Positions 1 through 5,945 of a stretch of 6,411 bases of DNA are shown one piece after another. The DNA is from Endomicrobium sp. Its GTDB lineage: Bacteria; Elusimicrobiota; Endomicrobiia; Endomicrobiales; Endomicrobiaceae. A program made the position numbers and the translations under genes. How positions within the stretch are numbered: position 1 is the stretch's first letter; the number at the start of each line of letters is the position of its first letter. The notes below the pieces were generated by a model. The model had not been told where the DNA came from. It saw only the letters and a list, made by a program, of their open reading frames with translations, and searched no databases. Location of the stretch: contig JAIRSP010000042.1 of the NCBI GenBank assembly GCA_031255375.1, positions 1 through 6,411 of the forward strand, given 5' to 3'.

Positions 1-488
1 AAAATTGCAAAGCTGTTTTAGATAGTTTTACGAACAATTTTGGTCAAAATATTTTACTTTCAAATGGTACATTAAATAGAAAAAAAGTTTCTGATATATT
101 TTTTTTCAATAGTAAAGCAAGATTTATGATTGAAAAAATTCTTCATCCATATATAATTTCGTACATAAATGAAGAAATATTTCGATATAAAATAAGTAAT
201 AACTGTACATTAGTGTTGATTAATGCTCCACTTATTTTTGAAGTTGGATTAAATAGGATATGTGATAAAGTAATAGTCGTGTGGGCTCCGTACGACGTTC
301 AGATTAATCGACTTATTATACGCGATAAATTTGACATATATCGTGCAAAAAAAATAATTGATATTCAGATGTCTACAAAAAAGAAAATAGAACTTGCAGA
401 TTTTGTAATAGACAATTCAGGGTCAAAAATAGATTTAAAAAAAAAAGTATGGAATTTATTTAAATTATTGACATATAATATAAGATAA
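1..488 (+). CDS. coaE: Dephospho-CoA kinase, C-terminal part (5' end outside window)
   Basis: CoaE phosphorylates the ribose 3'-hydroxyl of dephospho-CoA with ATP, the last step of coenzyme A synthesis, in the cytosol. The frame is open from the window edge (first full codon at base 3) to TAA at 486-488, giving 161 residues. Compared with about 200 in the family, roughly the first 40 are missing, including the P-loop. Family landmarks seen in order are an FG before NILL, an NR-KK segment followed by a phenylalanine-rich stretch (usual form R..L...VF), LHP, the PLIFE motif (usually PLLFE), DKVIVV, then Q..RL..RD, a conserved Q (DIQMS) and ADFVIDNSG. The ATG at 126 is internal, because conserved sequence continues upstream of it. 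A run of ten A lies near the 3' end (437-446). No intact reading frame is lost in the visible part, so the gene looks functional. Identification is confident. Confidence 0.93.
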   Translation, partial: NCKAVLDSFTNNFGQNILLSNGTLNRKKVSDIFFFNSKARFMIEKILHPYIISYINEEIFRYKISNNCTLVLINAPLIFEVGLNRICDKVIVVWAPYDVQINRLIIRDKFDIYRAKKIIDIQMSTKKKIELADFVIDNSGSKIDLKKKVWNLFKLLTYNIR

Positions 489-575
489 TGTAAAATGGGT
501 GATCAGTTGTTTAATCATTCTTTCAGATCAAAATAATCTAAATTTAAGTAAATCAAAATCAAGCTTATATGGGTG

Positions 576-584
576 TGTTATTAT
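576..584 (+). promoter_or_regulatory. Possible extended -10 promoter for rho
   Basis: The sequence TG-T-TATTAT fits an extended -10 element (TGn followed by a hexamer matching TATAAT at five of six bases). I see no good -35 box 16-18 bases upstream, which extended -10 promoters can do without. Predicted start is near 591. In DNA this A+T-rich such matches arise often by chance, so support is weak. Confidence 0.25.
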
Positions 585-646
585 ATTGAAATCGTCTATT
601 TTACTGTAATCAATGATATGTTATGAGTTTTTAGTTGAAAATCTAT

Positions 647-659
647 TCGTATCATACGA
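647..659 (+). promoter_or_regulatory. Small hairpin plus T-run in the rho leader
   Basis: TCGTA pairs with TACGA around a TCA loop, and the stem is followed directly by six T (660-665). Six bases separate the stem from the rho ribosome-binding site. The shape resembles a weak intrinsic terminator or attenuator, but the stem is only five pairs with two G/C pairs. An alternative pairing of 638-643 with 658-663 would compete with it. rho is known to be autoregulated by attenuation in its leader in E. coli. Whether this hairpin does anything similar is inference. Confidence 0.3.
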
Positions 660-665
660 TTTTTT

Positions 666-671
666 GAGGAG
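666..671 (+). promoter_or_regulatory. Ribosome-binding site that fixes the rho start
   Basis: GAGGAG lies seven bases before the ATG at 679. It is the strongest Shine-Dalgarno match in the window. It decides between this start and the in-frame ATG at 613, which has no such site and would add 22 residues unlike Rho. Confidence 0.85.
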
Positions 672-678
672 TAATTTA

Positions 679-1968
679 ATGATAAGGGATATTGCAAAGA
701 ATGTATCGGTTTTATCTAAGAGAACAATGATCGAATTAGTAGAAATTGCAAAAAGTCTTAAACTTGATTCTTTTGCTGGATTAAGAAAACAAGAACTTAT
801 TGCAAAAATCTTTGAAGCACGTGCAAAAGAAAATAAACTGGTTTATGATGAGGGTGTTTTAGAAATTTTACCAGATGGATTTGGTTTTTTGCGTTCTCCT
901 GATTATAATTATCTGCCTGGACCTGATGATATATATATATCTCCTTCTCAAATAAAAAAATTTGCTTTGAGAAAAGGCGATACAGTAGCAGGATACGTTA
1001 GGCCACCTCAAGCTCAGCAAGAGCGTTACTTTGCATTATTGCAAGTAAAATCAGTTAATGGTCAAGAAAATCTTGAAAATATGAGAGATAGAGTTTTTTT
1101 TGATAATCTAACACCGTTATATCCAAATGAGAAAATAGTTTTTGAAACAAAAAAAGAACAATTATCTACAAGAATTGTTGATATGTTAGCTCCAATAGGT
1201 AAAGGACAAAGAGTATTAATCAATGCAGCTCCGAGGACTGGAAAGACTGTTCTTTTGCAAGAGATGGCAAATGCAATAACAGAAAATAGTCCAGATATTA
1301 TTCTTATGGTTTTATTGATAGATGAAAGACCAGAAGAGGTTACAGATATGCAACGTTCTGTTAAGGGAGAAGTTATTTCTTCTACTTTTGATGAGCCTTC
1401 TGAAAGACATATACAGGTTGCTGAAATGGTTATGGAAAAAGCAAAAAGAATGGTTGAAAATAGAAAAAATGTTGTTGTTCTTTTGGATTCGATTACAAGA
1501 CTTGCTAGAGCTTATAATACAGCAACACCATCAAGCGGAAGAATTTTATCCGGTGGCTTAGATTCAAATGCATTGCAAAGACCAAAAAGATTTTTTGGTG
1601 CAGCGAGAAATATTGAAGAAGGCGGAAGTCTTACAATTATAGGTACAGCACTTGTTGAAACAGGAAGTAGAATGGATGATGTAATATTTGAGGAATTTAA
1701 AGGAACTGGCAATTGTGAAATTTATCTCGATAGGAAACTTGCTGATAGAAGGATATTCCCAGCTATGGATCTTTTACGTTCCGGTACAAGAAAAGAAGAA
1801 CTCCTTTTAAGCGAAGATGAAAAAAATAAAATGTGGATATTAAGAAAATGGATGACTTCAATGAATTCTATAGAGATTATGGAAGAATTAAGTAAAGTGC
1901 TTCTTAATTCAAAATCGAACATGGATTTTTTGAAACAAATGGAACTTTCAAGTATGAAAAGATCGTGA
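679..1968 (+). CDS. rho: Transcription termination factor Rho
   Basis: Rho is a ring-shaped hexameric RNA-dependent ATPase that loads on nascent RNA and releases RNA polymerase. With the start at 679 it has 429 residues, close to the usual 420. The N-terminal helical Rho_N segment (about 1-45, with [15 protein letters not shown]) is followed by the cold-shock-like RNA-binding domain ([13 protein letters not shown] and on, to about 125) and then the RecA-like ATPase. Walker A ends in G188-K189-T190. The catalytic glutamate is E216 in [10 protein letters not shown], and Walker B is LLDSITR with D270. The Q-loop region [15 protein letters not shown] and the C-terminal [11 protein letters not shown] are intact. 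All of these sit five residues beyond their E. coli counterparts, which supports the alignment. One small deviation is that Walker A reads AAPRTGKT, where PPKAGKT or PPRTGKT is usual. A long N-terminal insertion, seen in some phyla, is absent. Confidence 0.98.
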   Translation: MIRDIAKNVSVLSKRTMIELVEIAKSLKLDSFAGLRKQELIAKIFEARAKENKLVYDEGVLEILPDGFGFLRSPDYNYLPGPDDIYISPSQIKKFALRKGDTVAGYVRPPQAQQERYFALLQVKSVNGQENLENMRDRVFFDNLTPLYPNEKIVFETKKEQLSTRIVDMLAPIGKGQRVLINAAPRTGKTVLLQEMANAITENSPDIILMVLLIDERPEEVTDMQRSVKGEVISSTFDEPSERHIQVAEMVMEKAKRMVENRKNVVVLLDSITRLARAYNTATPSSGRILSGGLDSNALQRPKRFFGAARNIEEGGSLTIIGTALVETGSRMDDVIFEEFKGTGNCEIYLDRKLADRRIFPAMDLLRSGTRKEELLLSEDEKNKMWILRKWMTSMNSIEIMEELSKVLLNSKSNMDFLKQMELSSMKRS

Positions 1969-1992
1969 TAAAATTATAATATACTTGTTTTT
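1949..1992 (+). terminator. Possible intrinsic terminator at the end of rho
   Basis: CAAGTAT (1949-1955) is complementary to ATACTTG (1981-1987), and the second arm is followed by five T (1988-1992). The rho stop codon lies in the loop. The seven-pair stem with its T-tract has terminator shape, but the 25-base loop is large and only two pairs are G/C, so it may be weak or accidental. Its position before the rpmE promoter candidate is sensible. Confidence 0.3.
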
Positions 1993-1999
1993 GGTAAAA

Positions 2000-2028
2000 T
2001 TGATTGCGAGATAAAAAAAATGTAGAAT
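2000..2028 (+). promoter_or_regulatory. Candidate sigma-70-type promoter for rpmE
   Basis: TTGATT (2000-2005, four of six bases of the -35 consensus) and TAGAAT (2023-2028, five of six of the -10 consensus) are separated by exactly 17 bases. Transcription would start near 2035, about 40 bases before rpmE. This is the best two-box promoter match I found in the window. It would let rpmE-prfA-prmC be transcribed apart from rho. Confidence 0.45.
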
Positions 2029-2049
2029 AAACTTGATTTAATTTTTATA

Positions 2050-2063
2050 ATTTATTGATAAAT
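2050..2063 (+). promoter_or_regulatory. A/T hairpin just before the rpmE ribosome-binding site
   Basis: ATTTA (2050-2054) pairs with TAAAT (2059-2063) around a TTGA loop, two bases before the AAGGA ribosome-binding site (2066-2070). All pairs are A-T, so it is weak. It is listed mainly because a hairpin sits in the same place before several other genes here. Confidence 0.2.
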
Positions 2064-2076
2064 GTAAGGAATTGAA

Positions 2077-2283
2077 ATGAATAGTAAAATACATCCAAAG
2101 TATCTTGACAGTGTAGTTTCGTGTGCATGTGGATATATATTTAAGACACGTTCAACAAAGCCAATCATAAAGTTAGAAATATGTTCTAATTGTCATCCGT
2201 TTTTTACTGGTAAACAAAAATTTGTTGATGCAACAGGAATGATTGAAAAATTTCAAAAACGTATTGCAAAAAAACAAATATGA
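2077..2283 (+). CDS. rpmE: 50S ribosomal protein L31, zinc-binding type
   Basis: L31 is a small protein of the large subunit that bridges to the 30S head near the central protuberance. The 68-residue length is typical. The zinc ligands of the C+ form are all present as C16-x-C18 and C36-xx-C39, so this is the zinc-dependent version and not the zinc-free paralogue made under zinc starvation. Family motifs are IHPKY at the start, T-x-[20 protein letters not shown], and a closing IEKF where VEKF or VERF is common. AAGGA at 2066-2070 lies six bases before the ATG, a good ribosome-binding site. It follows rho after 108 bases and precedes prfA by 85, an order found in many bacteria. The promoter candidate at 2000-2028 probably drives it. 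Confidence 0.97.
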   Translation: MNSKIHPKYLDSVVSCACGYIFKTRSTKPIIKLEICSNCHPFFTGKQKFVDATGMIEKFQKRIAKKQI

Positions 2284-2332
2284 AATTGCATAAAAAACAA
2301 AATGTAAATAATAAATTTTTTGAAATTTTTAG

Positions 2333-2352
2333 TATACATCGTTTGATGTGTA
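2333..2352 (+). promoter_or_regulatory. Eight-pair hairpin abutting the prfA ribosome-binding site
   Basis: TATACATC (2333-2340) pairs with GATGTGTA (2345-2352) around a GTTT loop. There are seven Watson-Crick pairs and one G-U pair (2335 with 2350). The last stem base is the first base of AGGA (2352-2355), the only ribosome-binding site for prfA. No T-run follows, so it is not an intrinsic terminator. The AGGA-to-ATG gap is long (13 bases). A role in translation of prfA is inference. Confidence 0.4.
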
Positions 2353-2368
2353 GGAAGTAAAAAATCGA

Positions 2369-3469
2369 ATGGATGAAGTCCGTATTGTGTATTTAAAAAA
2401 ATTAAAATCCCTAGATGAAAAATTCACAGAAATTGAAAAAAAGTTTTGTGATTTATCGATTATTTCAAATCAAGAAAAATATAAAAAAAATCTTAGTCAA
2501 TATTATTACCTTAATCCAATTGTTAAAAAATATAGACAATATTTAAAACTTTTGAATGACATATATAATACTGAAGGGCTAAAAAAATCTAACGATATTC
2601 AAATAAGAGAATTAGCTATTGAAGAATGTAATAATCTTATTAAATTAAAAAATAATATCGAGTCAGAAATTAATTTTTTAATTGTACAATTAGATTCTAA
2701 TGACAATCAAGGCAGTTGCGATAATATAATTGTAGAAATTCGTGCTGGTATTGGTGGAGATGAGGCTGCATTATTTGTTAATGATTTATATAAAATGTAT
2801 ATTCGTTTTGCTGAGAAAAACGGATGGAAATATGATATCTTGAATTCAAATTTCATAGGTATTGGCGGTTACAAAGAAATTATATTTGAAATAAATGGCA
2901 AAAATATATGGAATTACTTTAAATTTGAAAGAGGAATTCACAGAGTGCAACGAGTTCCAGAAACAGAGGTATCAGGAAGAATACACACATCTGCAGCGAC
3001 GGTAGCTGTTTTTAAAGAAGTAAAAGAAGTTGATGTAGAAATAAAAATGGAAGAACTGAGAATTGATTCTTATAGAGCTTCTGGCGCAGGCGGACAACAT
3101 GTTAATAAAACAAATTCTGCTATAAGGATTACACATTTGCCTACCGGAATTGTAGTTGCATGTCAAGATGAGAGAAGTCAGACAAAAAATAAAATTAAAG
3201 TTTTCAAAATTTTGAGAGCAAAATTATATGATAAAAAAAAATCAGAAAATATGAAAAAAATTTCTAATGAAAGAAGATTACAAATTGGTTCAGGAGACAG
3301 GTCTGAGAAAATAAGGACATATAATTATCAACAAAACAGGATTACAGACCATAGAATAGTACATAGTATATATGATATTTCTGAAATTATGAGTGGAAAT
3401 TTAATGAAGCTTATTAGTAAGCTTATTGAATTAGAAGTAGAATCTAAAATTAATGAAAATATTATTTAA
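2369..3469 (+). CDS. prfA: Peptide chain release factor 1 (RF1)
   Basis: RF1 reads UAA and UAG in the ribosomal A site and triggers release of the finished protein. The 366 residues are slightly more than the usual 355-360. The N-terminal third is helical and poorly conserved. The core begins at IVEIRAGIGGDEAA. The codon-reading PxT motif is P197-E198-T199 in RVQRVPETE, which marks RF1 rather than RF2. The catalytic loop is G241-G242-Q243 in GAGGQHVNKTNSA. The C-terminal signature ERRLQIGSGDRSEKIRTYN...QNRITDHR is intact. AGGA at 2352-2355 is 13 bases from the ATG, longer than usual, but a stop codon at 2351-2353 rules out an upstream start in this frame. An A9 run lies at 3233-3241. prmC, which modifies Q243, overlaps the 3' end by 17 bases. 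Because rho, rpmE and murA end in TGA, RF2 must be encoded elsewhere. Confidence 0.98.
   Translation: MDEVRIVYLKKLKSLDEKFTEIEKKFCDLSIISNQEKYKKNLSQYYYLNPIVKKYRQYLKLLNDIYNTEGLKKSNDIQIRELAIEECNNLIKLKNNIESEINFLIVQLDSNDNQGSCDNIIVEIRAGIGGDEAALFVNDLYKMYIRFAEKNGWKYDILNSNFIGIGGYKEIIFEINGKNIWNYFKFERGIHRVQRVPETEVSGRIHTSAATVAVFKEVKEVDVEIKMEELRIDSYRASGAGGQHVNKTNSAIRITHLPTGIVVACQDERSQTKNKIKVFKILRAKLYDKKKSENMKKISNERRLQIGSGDRSEKIRTYNYQQNRITDHRIVHSIYDISEIMSGNLMKLISKLIELEVESKINENII
3407..3424 (+). promoter_or_regulatory. Seven-pair hairpin in the 3' end of prfA, ahead of prmC
   Basis: AAGCTTA (3407-3413) is perfectly complementary to TAAGCTT (3418-3424) across a TTAG loop. It arises inside prfA where the protein reads KLISKLIEL, so codon repetition (AAGCTTATT twice) partly explains it. 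It ends 28 bases before the prmC ATG at 3453. It could affect translational coupling, but it may simply reflect the repeated amino acids. Confidence 0.25.
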
Positions 3470-4322
3470 ACGAATGTTTGGTAATGAAAGAAATATTTAC
3501 ACAATATTGAAAATTGCTGAGGTATTTTTGATATCAAAAGGTCTTTTTGATATTAGGTGTGATGTTGAAATTCTTTTGAGTTCAGTATTAAAAATTGATC
3601 GTACAAGACTTTATTCTACCAAAAATAATATTACTGATATACAAAAATCAATATATGCAAACTATATTGTTAGACGTTCAAAAAGAGAGCCAGTAGCATA
3701 TATACTTGGGGTTACAGAATTTATGTATTTTGATTTTATAATAAATGAAAACGTTTTTATTCCAAGGCCAGAGACTGAAATTTTAGTTGATAGTGTATTG
3801 GAGTTTTCAAAAAATAAAAGAAAATTATTATTGCTAGACCTGTGTACTGGCTCAGGCTGTATTGCTATATCTCTAAGAAAACTCGGTAAATTTAAAGATA
3901 TTATAGCTTCAGATATAAACGAAAATGCCATTGAAATCGCTGTTAAAAACGCTAAAATCAATGATGTTTCTGATATAGCTTTTATTAAAAGTAATATTTT
4001 TGATGATATAAATGGTAAAATGTTTGATATAATTGTTTCAAATCCACCATACGTTTCATTCAAAGAATATAATCTTTTAGAGCCGGAAATTAAATACGAG
4101 CCAAAAAATGCATTAATTGCATGTGATGATGGATTGTTTTTTTATAGAAAAATAATTGATTGTTCCAATAAATATTTAAAAAATAATGGTGTTGTTTTTG
4201 TAGAATTAAATTCAAATAAATATAAAAGCATAGAATTAATGTTTCTAAATTATGGATATAAAAACATTAAAATAATAAAAGATTATGCTGGCTTACCAAG
4301 AGTACTGAAAGCCGAAAAATAA
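3453..4322 (+). CDS. prmC: Release factor glutamine N5-methyltransferase
   Basis: PrmC transfers a methyl group from S-adenosylmethionine to the glutamine of the GGQ motif in RF1 and RF2, raising their release activity. The 289 residues match the family (about 280). A small N-terminal helical domain binds the release factor. IPRPETE (103-109) marks the link to the methyltransferase fold, the SAM-binding loop is D129-L-C-T-G-S-G, and the catalytic N197-P-P-Y200 is intact. The protein closes with GLPRVLKAEK. The start is uncertain. The ATG at 3453 overlaps prfA by 17 bases and has only a weak AGAAG 15 bases upstream. The ATG at 3474, four bases after the prfA stop, has no ribosome-binding site. 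Either way translation is probably coupled to prfA, fitting because RF1 is its substrate. Confidence 0.95.
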   Translation: MKILFKRMFGNERNIYTILKIAEVFLISKGLFDIRCDVEILLSSVLKIDRTRLYSTKNNITDIQKSIYANYIVRRSKREPVAYILGVTEFMYFDFIINENVFIPRPETEILVDSVLEFSKNKRKLLLLDLCTGSGCIAISLRKLGKFKDIIASDINENAIEIAVKNAKINDVSDIAFIKSNIFDDINGKMFDIIVSNPPYVSFKEYNLLEPEIKYEPKNALIACDDGLFFYRKIIDCSNKYLKNNGVVFVELNSNKYKSIELMFLNYGYKNIKIIKDYAGLPRVLKAEK

Positions 4323-4491
4323 CATTATTTTATTTAACTGTATATATATGAAATTAATATATTTTATAATTATCGATAATACTATTAGTTGATAGAATAT
4401 TCAAGTCATTAAGAGTATATTAAATTTATACGATTATATTTAATAATTAGAATATTATAAATTATTTTTTTAAATTTGGTTATAGATAAAA
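4323..4491 (+). other. prmC-murA spacer, very A+T-rich
   Basis: No gene is visible in these 169 bases. The first 58 spacer bases hold almost no G or C. A perfect 12-base palindrome (4369-4380) and an A/T-only inverted repeat (4442-4448 with 4460-4466) are present, both easily produced by chance at this composition. TATATT at 4416-4421 could be a -10 box. The nearest -35-like TTGATA (4389-4394) is 21 bases away, too far for a standard promoter. A promoter for murA may exist here but I cannot place it. Confidence 0.5.
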
Positions 4492-5754
4492 ATGGATAAA
4501 ATAGTTATTCATGGTGGAAACAAACTAAGTGGAGAAGTAAGAATATCTGGTTCAAAAAATTCTTCATTACCTATACTTTTTTCTACACTACTTACCGATG
4601 AAACGGTTAAAATAAATAACGTTCCGTTACTCGACGATACGAGTACTGCGTTGTTGTTGTTGAGTTTTATAGGAAAAAAAATAATTAGAACAGGAAATTC
4701 TGTAGAAATTTGTTCTTTGAATAATATTGCGTACGAACATGTAGCGCCTTGTGATTTATCAAAAAAAATAAGGGCAAGTATTTTAATAATTGGCCCTTTA
4801 TTGGCAAGACTTAGAAATGTAAGCGTTGTATCGCCTGGCGGCTGCAATATAGGCAAAAGGTCTATAGATATTCATTTAGAAGCTTTTAATAAACTAGGAG
4901 CTGAAATTTTGTTTGATGATAGATATATAAAAATTTTTGCAAAAAATAAACTTAATGGCGCAATTATAAATTTTAAATTTCCAAGTGTAGGTGCAACTGA
5001 AAATATATTGCTTGCCTCTGTATTAATTAACGGGAGAACAGTGATTATGAATGCTGCGTGTGAGCCAGAAATAAAAGATTTGGTAGATGTTTTAAGAAAA
5101 ATGGGGGCAAAAATAACAGGCGAAGGGACGAGGAATATTGTTGTATATGGAGTAGAGAAACTTCATGGGTTTGAACACAACATAATTCCAGATAGAATAG
5201 AAGCTGCAACATATATGATGGCCGCTGCTATAACAAACGGTGAAATTGTGATAAAAAATGTTATACCTAAACACTTGAAGTCAATAAGTGATAAATTAAA
5301 AAAAAGCGGATTATATATTGAAGAACAAGATAATGAAATTTATATTAAATGGACAAAAATTCTAAAATCACAAAATATAAAAACAAGCGTATATCCCGGG
5401 GTCCCCACTGACGTTCAAGCTCAATGGATGGCTTTAATGTGTCTTGCAAACGGTAACTCAATAATAAAAGAAACAATTTTTGAAAATAGATTTTTACATG
5501 TAAATGAATTACAAAAATTTGGAGCAAATATTTCTGTTAATGGCAAAACTGTAAATATTAATGGTGTTAAAAAATTTTTAGGAACGCAAGTAATTGCGTC
5601 TGATATAAGGGCTGGCGCTGCACTTATTCTTGCTGGACTTGCTGCCAAAGGAATAACAACTATTTCAAAAATTTTTTATATTGACAGAGGTTATGAGATG
5701 TTTGAAAAAAAATTAAAAAACATTGGCGCTAACATAAAAAGAATCAATGAATGA
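4492..5754 (+). CDS. murA: UDP-N-acetylglucosamine 1-carboxyvinyltransferase
   Basis: MurA adds enolpyruvate from phosphoenolpyruvate to UDP-N-acetylglucosamine, the first committed step of peptidoglycan synthesis in the cytosol. The 420 residues are the normal length. The active-site pair K22-N23 lies in SGSKN. The catalytic cysteine is C118 in PGGCNIGKR, so this is the fosfomycin-sensitive Cys type, not the Asp form. The catalytic aspartate is D307 in PTDVQAQ. Other family blocks are KIRASILIIGPLLAR, VGATENILLASV, NAACEPEIKDL, IPDRIEAATYMMAAAIT and IDRGYEMFEKKL. The start fits the family, but there is no recognisable Shine-Dalgarno sequence, unlike rho, rpmE and rpsB. Base composition is higher in G/C than the flanking spacers, as expected for a conserved gene. 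A G/C patch at 5395-5406 encodes PGVP just before D307. Confidence 0.98.
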   Translation: MDKIVIHGGNKLSGEVRISGSKNSSLPILFSTLLTDETVKINNVPLLDDTSTALLLLSFIGKKIIRTGNSVEICSLNNIAYEHVAPCDLSKKIRASILIIGPLLARLRNVSVVSPGGCNIGKRSIDIHLEAFNKLGAEILFDDRYIKIFAKNKLNGAIINFKFPSVGATENILLASVLINGRTVIMNAACEPEIKDLVDVLRKMGAKITGEGTRNIVVYGVEKLHGFEHNIIPDRIEAATYMMAAAITNGEIVIKNVIPKHLKSISDKLKKSGLYIEEQDNEIYIKWTKILKSQNIKTSVYPGVPTDVQAQWMALMCLANGNSIIKETIFENRFLHVNELQKFGANISVNGKTVNINGVKKFLGTQVIASDIRAGAALILAGLAAKGITTISKIFYIDRGYEMFEKKLKNIGANIKRINE

Positions 5755-5877
5755 ATTATTGTTTAGTGGTGTTAATAAATATATAAAGTTTTTAATTTTT
5801 TGTTTATTATAAATTACCGTGTTTTGTTTAAAGATGTTTGTACGTATTAATAAAAAAATATTGTTAATGTTTTATTG

Positions 5878-5883
5878 TATAAT
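5878..5883 (+). promoter_or_regulatory. Possible -10 box for rpsB
   Basis: TATAAT is an exact -10 consensus, placed 62 bases before the rpsB ATG. No -35-like hexamer lies 16-18 bases upstream. The TTGTTA at 5861-5866 is only 11 bases away. Start would be near 5890, giving a leader of about 56 bases. Ribosomal protein operons usually have their own promoter, which favours the call, but A+T-rich DNA gives this hexamer by chance. Confidence 0.35.
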
Positions 5884-5908
5884 AAATCAAGAATGATGAA
5901 TGATATAA

Positions 5909-5927
5909 ATATTTTAAATTAAAATGT
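5909..5927 (+). promoter_or_regulatory. Hairpin just before the rpsB ribosome-binding site
   Basis: Bases 5909-5916 pair with 5920-5927 around an AAT loop. There are seven A-T pairs and one G-U pair. The stem ends three bases before AGAGGA (5931-5936). It is weak because it has no G-C pair. S2 represses its own mRNA in E. coli through the leader, but I see no resemblance to that element here. Confidence 0.25.
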
Positions 5928-5945
5928 AAGAGAGGAAATTAATTT

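Larger units (their letters stand above)
489..678 (+). other. coaE-rho spacer
   Basis: This 190-base spacer carries no convincing gene. The longest ATG frame wholly inside it encodes only 13 residues (495-536) and has no ribosome-binding site. It contains a possible extended -10 promoter (576-584), a small hairpin followed by six T (647-665), and the rho ribosome-binding site (666-671). If transcription starts from that promoter, the rho leader would be about 88 bases long. Confidence 0.6.
5755..5945 (+). other. murA-rpsB spacer
   Basis: These 191 bases hold no gene that I can support. They include a perfect -10 hexamer (5878-5883), a hairpin (5909-5927) and the AGAGGA ribosome-binding site of rpsB (5931-5936). 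An A/T-only inverted repeat (5773-5781 with 5801-5809, including one G-U pair) is present downstream of murA, but it has no G/C stem or adjoining T-run to make it a credible terminator. Confidence 0.5.

Noticed and set aside
126..128. ATG at 126 as the start of coaE
   Set aside because: Recognisable CoaE sequence continues in frame upstream to the window edge, so this methionine is internal.
495..536. Possible 13-residue leader peptide between coaE and rho
   Set aside because: It has no ribosome-binding site, no telling codon pattern and no nearby attenuator. A frame this short is expected by chance.
613..678. Upstream in-frame ATG that would extend Rho by 22 residues
   Set aside because: It has no ribosome-binding site, the added residues are unlike Rho, and GAGGAG at 666-671 points clearly to the ATG at 679.
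2333..2352. Hairpin before prfA as an intrinsic terminator for rpmE
   Set aside because: No T-tract follows the stem. The T-rich sequence lies upstream of it.
3474..3476. Alternative prmC start four bases after the prfA stop
   Set aside because: Not excluded, but not chosen: it has no ribosome-binding site and gains nothing in family match. The start at 3453 has at least a weak purine-rich stretch.
3662..4063. Long open frame on the minus strand inside prmC, and similar antisense frames in rho, prfA and murA
   Set aside because: They lie opposite well-conserved coding sequence, match no protein family I recognise, and are explained as shadows of the real genes.
4369..4380. Perfect 12-base palindrome (centre CG) in the prmC-murA spacer
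   Set aside because: It is a single copy with only two G/C bases in a spacer that is nearly all A and T. Nothing marks it as an operator or recombination site.
4442..4471. Inverted repeat followed by T-run before murA, resembling a terminator
   Set aside because: The stem is entirely A-T with an 11-base loop, and it lies about 20 bases before the murA start, where a terminator would block the gene.
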